From Lepas anatifera (taxonomy: Eukaryota; Arthropoda; Thecostraca; Lepadidae): a stretch of 64,000 nucleotides of DNA. The stretch spans positions 1,489,501 through 1,553,500 of the forward strand of contig JAOTON010000337.1 of assembly GCA_034440635.1 (NCBI GenBank), given 5' to 3'. The notes beneath the pieces were generated by a model. That model worked only from the letters and a program-made list of their open reading frames with translations. It did not search any database and had not been told where the DNA came from. A program made the position numbers and the translations under genes. Below are positions 46,901 through 55,948 of this stretch, in pieces (positions within the stretch are counted from its first letter, which is position 1; every line of letters begins with the position of its first letter).

Positions 46901-47940
46901 ACCCGCCGGCTACACACCGGGTCGCCCCGGCCCCACGGTGTCCCCCTCACTCCAGCAGAGATAGAAACCCGCCGGCTACACACCGGGTCGCCCCGGTCAC
47001 ACGGTGTCCTCCCTCACTCCAGCAGAGATAGAAACCCGCCGGCTACACACCGGGTCTCCCCGGCCACACTGTCCCCCCTCACACCAACAAAGATAGAAAC
47101 CCGCCGGCTACACACCGGGTCGCCCCGGCCCCACGGTGTCCCCCTCACTCCAGCAGAGATAGAAACCCGCCGGCTACACACCGGGTCTCCCCGGCCACAC
47201 TGTGTCCTCCCTCACTCCAGCCGAGATAGAAACCCGCCGGCTACACACCGGGTCGCCCCGGCCCCACGGTGTCCCCCTCACTCCAGCAGAGATAGAAACC
47301 CGCCGGCTACACACCGGGTCGCCCCGGCCACACTGTCACCCCTCACTCCAGCAGAGAAAGAAACCCGCCGGCTACACACCGGGTCTCCCCGGCCACACTG
47401 TCCCCCCCTCACTCCAGCCGAGATAGAAACCCGCCGGCTACACACCGGGTCGCCCCGGTCACACGGTGTCCTCCCTCACTCCAGCAGAGATAGAAACCCG
47501 CCGGCTACACACCGGGTCTCCCCGGCCACACTGTCCCCCCTCACACCAACAAAGATAGAAACCCGCCGGCTACACACCGGGTCTCCCCGGCCACACTGTC
47601 CCCCCTCACACCAACAAAGATAGAAACCCGCCGGCTACACACCGGGTCTCCCCGGCCACACTGTGTCCTCCCTCACACCAGCAAAGATAGAAACCCGCCG
47701 GCTACACACCGGGTCTCCCCGGCCACACTGTGTCCTCCCTCACACCAGCAGAGATAGAAACCCGCCGGCTACACACCGGGTCTCCCCGGCCACACTGTGT
47801 CCTCCCTCACACCAGCAGAGATAGAAGCCCGCCGGCTACACACCAGGTCTCTCCGGTCACACGGTGTCACTCCCACCCCCCCCCACCAGCAAAGAAACTC
47901 CCCGGCTACACACTAGGTCGCCCCGGCCACACGATGTCAA
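43975..47940. repeat. Large minisatellite, ~66-bp unit, about 60 copies, partly higher-order
   Basis: The unit runs from CAGAGATAGAAACCCGCCGG through CTACACACCGGGTCGCCCCG and GCCACACTGTGTCC to CTCACACCAG. Length is 65-67 bp. Within each unit, ACCCG...CGGGT can form a short hairpin. At least four subtypes recur, and from about 45450 they often follow a fixed order of about 265 bp. Long frames on both strands (388, 274, 250 codons) shift among three frames because unit length varies, so coding is unlikely. Confidence 0.95.
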
Positions 47941-47944
47941 ACTG

Positions 47945-48830
47945 GGGTAGCATTATTATACTCTGCGCGACAAATAGCTCAGTTCCTGTCACCGTATGAT
48001 GATGATTATTATTGGAGTTTTAGGACACTGCAGCTACAAAGGCTAAATGTGCCCGTCAAAATTGTGCTACATCATTCTGAGATTGTCTCTATTAACTAAA
48101 GTGGCCTACAGAGGGTTTGAAATCTAAGAATATGTGATGGGGGTATATACTACGTGAAAATGTATTTCTCCCAGATATGATAACTCTTTCCCAATGTCTA
48201 TGGACGCGTCATTGCCTAGAATCTGTCCCAGTGGAACCGGTGGGAAGAATCGCTTCCTGTCATCTTAAACCGTCATGTTCCTTTCAACACCCAAGACCGC
48301 ACTCGGCGTCCCATGATCAATATATGAAAACTTCAGCACACGATGACGACAAATTCAAGACATGCTAATTAAGACAGTTATCTCCACACTAGTTCTACAA
48401 AATAGAACTCCTTATACTTCGTCAACAGCTTCTGCCATGCGTTAGCCAGCTATTGTTATCATATAGAACTGATCTACGTGTCAATGTTTTCATGAGTGGT
48501 CGGTCCGTTCATTTCCCATACCAGAGGCGAGTGGAGCTTGTGGAAGAGACCAGCCTTTTGCATAATTTACGAGTACTTCAGCATAAACATGCCCTCAGGC
48601 CGATAATGCGGGGAATTTGTGAAATTCAAATAATTCGCTGGAGCTGGATTCACATCAGAAGAAGTAAATGGAGCCTACTAACACTTCACGATAAGTCAAG
48701 GCCCATCAGACACTAAACTGTGAAATATTCAGTGTTAATCACGAGGCAACTACCTAAACAGAGCCAGGTTGCGGGACGTACAATTAAGCCCACATCCACA
48801 ATGTAGCCCGTCTCCTGAAGCCGGGTGGTG
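47945..48830. other. Intergenic, no gene seen
   Basis: AT-rich, short frames only (63-87 codons), nothing recognised. Confidence 0.4.
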
Positions 48831-48834
48831 TTTA

Positions 48835-49265
48835 TCCAGCATCCACGTCTGCCACCAACAGTAGAGCCGGCACGTCCCTCAACAGTGACGGCCGTGGGAG
48901 CGCGGCACCGCAAAAGCGCGCCCTGCGGCCGGAATTTCCTCTGGCGGTACGGCACCGGGCCGGAATCCCGTCCACTGCACCTCTGACCACAGCGCAGCAA
49001 TGCGCGGAATTCGCGCCATCCTAATTGCAGCATTTATCGGGCGGCAACTGGCGGCGATTCTCCGCAGCCCTTCACCTAATTGAAAATGACAGATGGCTGG
49101 CCGGCGGGCTGGTGTGGCCAGAAAACAAACACAGAGAGCGGGGCGGAGTGTGCCTTACTGATGGCGACCTCCCCGATCCCGGCCTGCCACGGCCGCAGCC
49201 CGCAGCTAGCACCGTGGGTACCGTACCACTGCACTGCCAACAAGACACCGGCCGTGGGATTATAG
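48835..49265. other. GC/CpG-rich island with ATTA-type motifs
   Basis: Contains CTAATTGCAGCATTTATCG near 49020 and CCTAATTGAAAATG near 49075 within CpG-rich DNA. This is the same combination seen in other islands here. Open frames on both strands are compositional. Confidence 0.35.
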
Positions 49266-49268
49266 GTG

Positions 49269-49446
49269 TTGGGGGTACCCGGGCACCCCCTTTAGTGCTA
49301 AAACATCCTTCAAATCCTACGCTTTTCATTCTGAAGACTTTAAATTGGTTGGATTCAGTGTAAGAGGCGCATGAGAAGGCTACAACAAATATCTACTCAC
49401 GCTATTTCTATGTAATGATCATTGATATTACTTCGGGTACCCCCAA
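49269..49446. mobile_element. Small MITE-like element with perfect 13-bp TIRs
   Basis: TTGGGGGTACCCG at 49269-49281 and CGGGTACCCCCAA at 49434-49446 are exact inverted copies bounding 178 bp with no coding content. Target duplications are not evident. Confidence 0.5.
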
Positions 49447-50217
49447 ATGCGTTTGGAAAATGTACGCGCCTGCAGCAGCACCGCACCAGGCAGCGCAGAG
49501 AAACACGTCGGCGCGATGAGGTACCGCTCAAAACAACATGAAGAGCCAGCCACCGTGGGGGTATATTACAAGACAGAAGCTATTTGCAGTAGGGATAGCG
49601 GAATAGATTCTTCATTCACTGAATACCCAGACACGAGTAATTTGGACGGGACATGCTCCTGCCGACTGCAACCTCACACACCACCGTTGGGTCGTCACAA
49701 TAACGGGTATGCTGCGTCGCTCAATATAGCCACTGCTCCTGATGTCTACCACATGTTCCCTCCAGAACATTTTGTTGTAATTTCCTTCGCAGTAAACCTA
49801 GGCCACCAAAGTCTTCCAAAAAGTCACCCTGTTGCTACCCAGCAGGGCACAGTGATACCGTACCCTACCATTCAAAACGTAAGAGGGTCGACACAATGTA
49901 ACGTAGAACTTCGTTTTGATACCAAACATCTCTTTTCCGTACAGGGCTTTCTCCGCCGGACAACCGACACAGAAAAAAGGATGAAAACAGCTGACAGAAA
50001 AGAGAAGTTTTACCTGACGGTCATACTTGGAAACCCAGTGGCGGTCCTAATGTCCCGCTGGATAGTGGGGCCACTGGACTGCACCAGTCACAAACTAAAG
50101 GTAATTGGAAGGGGAGACACACATCACACCAATTTCGATGCCACCGCCAATTCGCGAAACAATCGGGAAAGCAAACCACCGCGGTGCGACCGCAGTATGA
50201 TAGATAAACCTAACTAA
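49447..50217 (+). CDS. Hypothetical 256-codon ORF, no family recognised
   Basis: The longest open frame outside repeats and transposons, in DNA of ordinary composition. It starts at an ATG abutting the right TIR of the small MITE. The product is polar, with no signal peptide, membrane segment or motif I recognise. A donor-like AAAG|GTAATT occurs near 50098. Repeated cysteine or catalytic signatures are absent. It may be an orphan gene, an exon read through, or a chance frame. Confidence 0.2.
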   Translation: MRLENVRACSSTAPGSAEKHVGAMRYRSKQHEEPATVGVYYKTEAICSRDSGIDSSFTEYPDTSNLDGTCSCRLQPHTPPLGRHNNGYAASLNIATAPDVYHMFPPEHFVVISFAVNLGHQSLPKSHPVATQQGTVIPYPTIQNVRGSTQCNVELRFDTKHLFSVQGFLRRTTDTEKRMKTADRKEKFYLTVILGNPVAVLMSRWIVGPLDCTSHKLKVIGRGDTHHTNFDATANSRNNRESKPPRCDRSMIDKPN

Positions 50218-50219
50218 AC

Positions 50220-51250
50220 CTTCCTGTTACCCGTGAAAAACACCACCGTTACCTCAAAACACACCCATCACCAGATCATCACGGGGAGGATCACACCATC
50301 AGTGGAGCGACCCGACCACTTATCTCCGGTCTAAGAGTGCGAGGGATCAGGCGGCTGTGACCCCGCGCGTGGCCTGAGGCGAGGGCGAGACTGGGCTAGG
50401 CTAGCCGGCGAGAGCCGACCGGTGAGAGTCGGCGGACAATGGAGGGTGACCCGCGCCGCGACCCCGCCGCGGCGGGCCCCAACGACAGCGGCCCGGCCGG
50501 GGAGACGGCGAGGCGGAGACTGCAGTCGGAGCAAAGAAATCCAGGAGCCACGGAGCGAGAGGTTACCGGTGTGAGCAGCACGGTACAGCTCCTGGTATAG
50601 TCTGTCGCCGATTTCGGCTCATTTCCAGGAAATGTTGTTACTTGTGACTGAACCGACATAATGTAGATTTTCCAGGCAGTTTTAAATTACATGCCAAAAC
50701 ACTTGGCAGCCATGCATTTGGAAAATTCGTTAGACGAGACGATTTCTATTGCCCTCCTTCATTTTTTTACACCACCATTTCAAGTCATCGGTGGTGGCGC
50801 GCAATCAGGCGTTGCGGATGTGACGCACATTTTCATGATTGAACCAGGACCAAGGACCAATTTCATGAACAAGACTTGCCATTCAGATACAACTCTTAAC
50901 GATTTGGTTATTAGTCTCTAAGAATCCTCTATAAACCTCTGTGTGTGTTACCAAATAGCGTCCAAATCACAAATAACTGGGTAATCACAAATGCCGTTAG
51001 CGAAACTGGTCCATGTTCAACTCCAATTCATTTGGCCCAAATTCAACCCCAATTTGGCTCCAATTCAATTCGGCCCCAATTCAATTTCAATTTTGGGTCC
51101 GGTCAGCAATAGTCTTCTAGCAATGAGCCGAAAACTATCGGGCAGTGCGTACATATCCAAGTGCAGGAAGTACCTTGCTTATCCCTTCAGTTTCATACGA
51201 CACGTAAACATGCTGGAAACGATGCAGCGATGGATCTGCTGCTATGTGAG
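50220..51250. other. GC patch and intergenic DNA
   Basis: A GC-rich patch at 50330-50580. Then a short degenerate tandem stretch at 51015-51090, where CCAATTCA/CCCAATTCAA words repeat about every 12-20 bp. No exon recognised. Confidence 0.35.
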
Positions 51251-51545
51251 CCGCAGGTCATGGCGCAAATCAATTTGGCGGCGCGGCGGCCGGGCCGGGC
51301 TCTGCTGCGGTCGCGCCGCGCTGGGTGCCAGCGCGCTGTTGCGGTCACGTTCCAAGCCCGGCCGACACGGCGGCGGCGCACACCGCCTTTGTCGGCCTCG
51401 CCGGCCTCAAATCTCCTGATTAACCCCGCACATTTGCATAATAAGACAAGGTGTAGAGCGCGGGGGCGGGGCGGCGCGGCGCGGCCGTCGTTTTTGCTGC
51501 GGCGGCGGCGTCCTCCGTCCCAGCAGCACAGGGTACAGACGACGG
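51250..51545. promoter_or_regulatory. CpG island with POU octamer motif
   Basis: CpG-rich island containing a perfect octamer ATTTGCAT at 51432-51439 beside GATTAACC, and CAAATCAATTTGGCGG near 51268. Composition and motifs suggest a regulatory element; function is inferred only. The 3' tail of retroelement 1 abuts its right side. Confidence 0.3.
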
Positions 51546-51556
51546 CCTCACACGGG

Positions 51557-51571
51557 TTAGTTAGTTAGTTA
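51557..51571 (-). repeat. (TAAC)n tail of retroelement 1
   Basis: On plus TTAGTTAGTTAGTTA, i.e. about four TAAC repeats after the conserved CCCTTAAGCCCAAA end on minus. Simple-sequence tails are typical of I-like elements. Element 2 has a different tail. Confidence 0.8.
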
Positions 51572-52207
51572 TTTGGGCTTAAGGGGCGCACCAGCCTGGC
51601 AAGGCCATATAGCGCCCAAAACAGTACAGTCGCTAAAAGTGTTCCATCTGGAACAAGAAGAACGCGTGATTCAGAGACTCATTTCTCCTTTCGGTGTCAA
51701 TACCTCGCTGTGCGGGTGAATGGCAAAGCAAACAGAGAAGTGCACACACTACTAACATCAGTCCCTCCTGCACTGAAAAAAACCCGACACCCCACAAGAT
51801 CCCCCAGGTAACGCCGCGCAGAGAGCGCCCGGCACGAGGCGTCGGGGCGTCAGTTCCGACGCCCACTCCGTACCCCCGGACCCAGGGGGCCCGGGAGTAC
51901 GGGGGAGTCCCTGAGTTCGCCCGGGCGCCCAGCAAACAGCTGGGCACCCAGGCGGACTCCCCCTGCGCTGCCCTCCTACGGAAGACGGGCGCAAGCCACA
52001 TTTTCATGTGATCCACGCCCGCCCTCCGCCGGACGGCAGTGTAGTCCCAGCACGGGGCGTGAGACTCCACAGGGGGAGTCGGGCGCTCCGCGCCAGGCAG
52101 CCCTCCGCGCAGCGTCACCCGGAGGACCCCCAGGGTATGTCCACAAGGTATTAGGCTACAGTGTGCTAAACAGTGTTCATCTGAGATCCTCACAGAGCAA
52201 GTTGTGC
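51572..52207 (-). other. 3' UTR of retroelement 1 with terminal hairpin
   Basis: GC-rich untranslated region. The end folds as GGGCGC (plus 51612-51617, read on minus) with GCGCCC (plus 51584-51589), and inside it GCCT-TGCC-AGGC. Such 3' structures are known in some non-LTR elements to be bound by their RT. A 186-codon open frame in this UTR is likely compositional. Confidence 0.75.
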
Positions 52208-55200
52208 TTAACCAGGGTCATAGATGATTCTAAAATTGATGGCCTTCAGGAAAGTCAGCACTTGTTCAATCAAACGGGAGTCGCGACCAACCATCTCTGA
52301 CATAGCAAAAGGCTCCTGTCTCTCGCCAAAGTGTGTGGTTCTCTCTCCGTTATACCCAGGGCAGGACGTCAGCACGTGCCTGACTGACAAGGGTGCACCG
52401 CAACGCAGGCAGGCCGGCCTCGCTTCCCCACAAAGGAGGTAACGATGGGTGGCCAATGTATGGCCGGTACGTAATCTGCAGAGGGCCACCTCCTCTCGCC
52501 GACATCGGCGCGATGCACAAGGCCACTCACCGAGTTCAGGCTTTATCTCAAATAGCTTGTTGCTCGCTAGCACCTCCCACGATTGCTGCCAGGCTTTGCG
52601 GAGGTGATACAATAGATGGGGGAACAAGTCCCTGGCCGGGATTGGAAGTCGACGTGAACATGTTCTTTCCGCTGCACGCTTTGCCGCTGCATCTGCTGCC
52701 TCATTGCCTCCTATTCCTACATGGCTGGGTATCCAACACACCTGAATCTTCTTTTGATTTTGCCCTAATCGTGAGATGTGTAGGCGTATCTTACGCACAA
52801 GACCATCGCTTGGGTTGAAGATTTTTAATGCCTGCACGCTGCTGAGTGAGTCGGTAAAAATTACGAAACGATTCTCTTCACATGTTTCAATATAACATAG
52901 AGCTTTTGAAATCGCGATCAATTCAGATGTGAACACCGATGCATACGATGGAAGCGAAAAGGTTCTCGTCGTGGGGCCCACAACGAAAGAGCATCCTACC
53001 CCAGCTCTCGTCTTCGACCCATCTGTGAATATCTTTACATATTCACTGTAATGTGAAATGTGCTCTAAGGCTAGAACATTCATTTCTACCGGGGGGACAC
53101 TAGATTTCGCGTAACCAGCAAGAGATGAGTCTGTCTCAGTTTCCGCAATCTGCCAAGGTGGGATTTCGGACGGTTCGTCAAGGGCAATCATTCGCCGTTG
53201 GACTCCACTTTCCAATGCTAAATTTCGCGCACGAACACAGAAAGGCAATCCCCTGCGAAGGTCATCAAAAAGCTGTACAACTCGGCGCGAAAAGACCATC
53301 TTATATGTTGGGTGGCTCGGAAGTTGTGCCAGCTTGTATGCGTACCTCTGGCCAAGAAGGCGACGCCGCATCGCCAGTGGAGGTTCATTCGCTTCGACAA
53401 GCAGGCTGCTTGTCGGTGTGGTGCGAAAAGCACCTGTAGCGATACGAACAGCACTATGGTGGATGGTATCCAAGCAGCGCTTCGCAGAGTCAGACGCCGA
53501 ATCGTACACAAAACAAGCATAGTCTATTTTGGAGCGAATGAGTGAGCGATATAGAACGAGCAGAGTTTTCCTATCCGCCCCATATGATGTCCTGGACACG
53601 CATTTGAGGGTATTTAAGGATCTAAAGCACCTGTCTCGAAGTTTTCTAAGGTGAAAGGTATACGTCAGGCGCCTGTCGAGAAAGATTCCAAGAAATCTAG
53701 CAACCGGTTTAAACGGAATCTGGCTGTCTCCAAGCATTACTCTGGGATCAGGGCAGGGTCGACGTTTTCGACAGAAGTGCACGCCGACCGTTTTCGTCGT
53801 CGAGAAATATAGACCGTTCCGTCCACTCCAGGACTTTAGCTGGTTAACGGTCAGCTGGAGCTGGCGCGCGAGGGATGATGATGTAGACGACGTGGTCCAC
53901 ACAGCAAGGTCGTCTACAAAGAGCGAGCTTTTTATAGACTGTGGTAGATGGTCTGTAATGTCATTAATGGCAAGCGCGAATAATCCTACGCTCATAACAC
54001 TTCCCTGGGGAATACCGTCCTCCTGATAAAATACCCTGGAGTACGTTCCTCCAACACGTACTCGGAAAGTCCTGTCAGTTAAGAAGTTCTTAATGAAAAA
54101 TCCCAAGTGACCGCGAATTCCACACTGGAATACCTTCACGAGAATTCCATGACGCCAAGCAGTATCGTAGGCGGCTACGACGTCAAAGAATACAGCCCCT
54201 ACATGCCGTCTTTCTTTGAAAGCACTTCGAACAGCAGTGTCAAGAGACACGAGGTGGTCAACAGTGCTCCGACCCTTGCGAAAACCACACTGGTTGTTGT
54301 TGAGGATACCTCTGGATTCTAAGAACCATGTGAAGCGAACATTTACCATTTTTTCAAAGAGTTTACACAAACATGAAGTCAATGAGATAGGCCGGAAATG
54401 AAGTGGATCTGAACCGGATTTGCCTGGTTTTAGAACCGGAATAATAACTGCCTCCCGCCATGCACTAGGAAATTCTCCCGATTCCCACAGTGCATTGAAA
54501 GTGTTCAACAGGGCATCCAGTGTACACTTCGGAAACATCTTAAACATGTTGTTATGGAAGAGATCTGGGCCCTCCGCTACGCTGCGAAGACCACTAATTG
54601 CTGAGGTGAGCTCTTTTAGTGAGAATGGTGCGTTGTACGAGAGATTATCAGCTGTAGTGAACTCAATGCCTTTCTGTTCGGACCTGGTTTTGTGCTGCAT
54701 GAAATGTCTGTCTTCCCTTCTAGACCGGCATCGATAAGCAAACGCCTCACCCAGGGTGTTTGCTACCTCTGCCGGGTCCATGATTGTTCTATCGTTTACA
54801 CACAACACTGGAAGCGGAGCAGAAACAGAAATACCTCCAATGCGTCGAATCTGCGAAAAAATGAGTGAGGACGGGGTGAAACGATTTAGTTTTCCTAAGA
54901 AATCAACCCAAGACTTCCTTTTGGCTCGCCGGATGGTACGTTTGCAAACAGCGCGGCATCGTTTGAAGGAAATAAGGTTTGTTTCCGTGCTATTACGTTT
55001 AAATTGTCTGTACGCTCGTCGACGAGCTCGGATGGCGTCCCGGCACTCATCAGACCACCATGGGACCGGGGGGCGGCGAGGTTTTCCAGAAGTTCTCGGG
55101 ATGTACTGATATGCAGCCTCTCTGACATACGCTGAAAATTGTTCAATGGACAGTGGTCGGTCCCCTTGCAGGTCAGCAAAGAGGTCGACAAGAAGACCTT

Positions 55201-55918
55201 GAAACTTTGGGATGTCGGCTCTAGTAAAGTTCCACCGTTGTGGCCTATTACCTAGAAAAGCAGAGTCTCGGCAAATTAGAAAAACAGGGTAGTGGTCACT
55301 GCCCAACGGGTCACTATGCGTTGACCACTTAAAGACAGGAGCCAGTTCAGGACTACACAGACTGAGGTCAATGGCTGATTCGCGGCCCGAGGGCAAGCTT
55401 ATGTGCGTGGCACTGCCGGTGTTTAAAACGCATAAGCTTTCGTCGGCTATAAAAGCTTCGAGGTGGCGACCCCGAGTGTTAGTACTTCTACATCCCCATG
55501 TAGTACCATGTGCATTAAAGTCTCCCAATAGGAGAAAAGGCCGGGGTAGCTCTGCCACCAGCAGAGAAAGCTCCACGCGGGGCATGTCAACCCCTGGAGG
55601 TAGATATATGGAGCATATCGTGAGCATTCTTCGACCGACAGAGATGCGGGCTGCAACAGCTTGTAGTGGTGATCGCAAGGAGACCTTTACAGCTGGCACT
55701 CTCTGGTGCACAGCTATCAGGACACCTCCGTGTGCTATAGGGTTACGCTGCATGTCATTTCGAAAAACAGTGTAGTCCTTAATTGCGAATAGGGATTCAG
55801 GTGATAGTTTAGTCTCCTGGAGGCAGACTGCCACAGGGTTTTTGGATCTGATCGTGGCCTGTAGGTCAAAGGCGTTAGCTCGAACCCCCCGACAGTTCCA
55901 TTGTAAAAAGGTGCTCAT
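52208..55918 (-). CDS. Retroelement 1 ORF2: endonuclease, reverse transcriptase, RNase H
   Basis: 1236 residues from ATG. The N-terminal AP-type endonuclease (about 1-215) shows QWNCRG (6-11), LQET (33-36), GDFNAH (132-137) and SDH (207-209). The RT (about 480-760) shows KPGKSG, CGFRKGRST (about 544), motif A DVVAAYD (579-585), motif B PQGS (637-640) and motif C FVDD (667-670), where many relatives have FADD/YADD. RNase H (about 962-1085) has TDGSK (D966), SEL (E999), TDSLSS (D1023) and PSHVGIGGNEAAD with H1066 and D1076. A Cys/His-rich C-terminus (about 1169-1186) follows. It starts about 30 nt after the ORF1 stop. All catalytic residues are present and no frame break is seen. Confidence 0.95.
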   Translation of the reverse strand: MSTFLQWNCRGVRANAFDLQATIRSKNPVAVCLQETKLSPESLFAIKDYTVFRNDMQRNPIAHGGVLIAVHQRVPAVKVSLRSPLQAVAARISVGRRMLTICSIYLPPGVDMPRVELSLLVAELPRPFLLLGDFNAHGTTWGCRSTNTRGRHLEAFIADESLCVLNTGSATHISLPSGRESAIDLSLCSPELAPVFKWSTHSDPLGSDHYPVFLICRDSAFLGNRPQRWNFTRADIPKFQGLLVDLFADLQGDRPLSIEQFSAYVREAAYQYIPRTSGKPRRPPVPWWSDECRDAIRARRRAYRQFKRNSTETNLISFKRCRAVCKRTIRRAKRKSWVDFLGKLNRFTPSSLIFSQIRRIGGISVSAPLPVLCVNDRTIMDPAEVANTLGEAFAYRCRSRREDRHFMQHKTRSEQKGIEFTTADNLSYNAPFSLKELTSAISGLRSVAEGPDLFHNNMFKMFPKCTLDALLNTFNALWESGEFPSAWREAVIIPVLKPGKSGSDPLHFRPISLTSCLCKLFEKMVNVRFTWFLESRGILNNNQCGFRKGRSTVDHLVSLDTAVRSAFKERRHVGAVFFDVVAAYDTAWRHGILVKVFQCGIRGHLGFFIKNFLTDRTFRVRVGGTYSRVFYQEDGIPQGSVMSVGLFALAINDITDHLPQSIKSSLFVDDLAVWTTSSTSSSLARQLQLTVNQLKSWSGRNGLYFSTTKTVGVHFCRKRRPCPDPRVMLGDSQIPFKPVARFLGIFLDRRLTYTFHLRKLRDRCFRSLNTLKCVSRTSYGADRKTLLVLYRSLIRSKIDYACFVYDSASDSAKRCLDTIHHSAVRIATGAFRTTPTSSLLVEANEPPLAMRRRLLGQRYAYKLAQLPSHPTYKMVFSRRVVQLFDDLRRGLPFCVRARNLALESGVQRRMIALDEPSEIPPWQIAETETDSSLAGYAKSSVPPVEMNVLALEHISHYSEYVKIFTDGSKTRAGVGCSFVVGPTTRTFSLPSYASVFTSELIAISKALCYIETCEENRFVIFTDSLSSVQALKIFNPSDGLVRKIRLHISRLGQNQKKIQVCWIPSHVGIGGNEAADAAAKRAAERTCSRRLPIPARDLFPHLLYHLRKAWQQSWEVLASNKLFEIKPELGEWPCASRRCRREEVALCRLRTGHTLATHRYLLCGEARPACLRCGAPLSVRHVLTSCPGYNGERTTHFGERQEPFAMSEMVGRDSRLIEQVLTFLKAINFRIIYDPG

Positions 55919-55948
55919 GGGGATGGATTCTAAAGGGTTGGTTATGGA

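Noticed and set aside
43674..47623. Long frames (up to 388 codons) with repeated THRV/PPAT peptides
   Set aside because: They arise from the stop-poor ~66-bp tandem unit and move among all three frames and both strands as unit length varies.
43975..47940. CRISPR-like appearance of the large array
   Set aside because: Units are contiguous with no unique spacers, the unit itself varies, and the surrounding DNA is eukaryotic.
51633..52193. 186-codon minus frame after ORF2 of element 1
   Set aside because: It lies wholly within the GC-rich 3' UTR of the retroelement and shows no domain.
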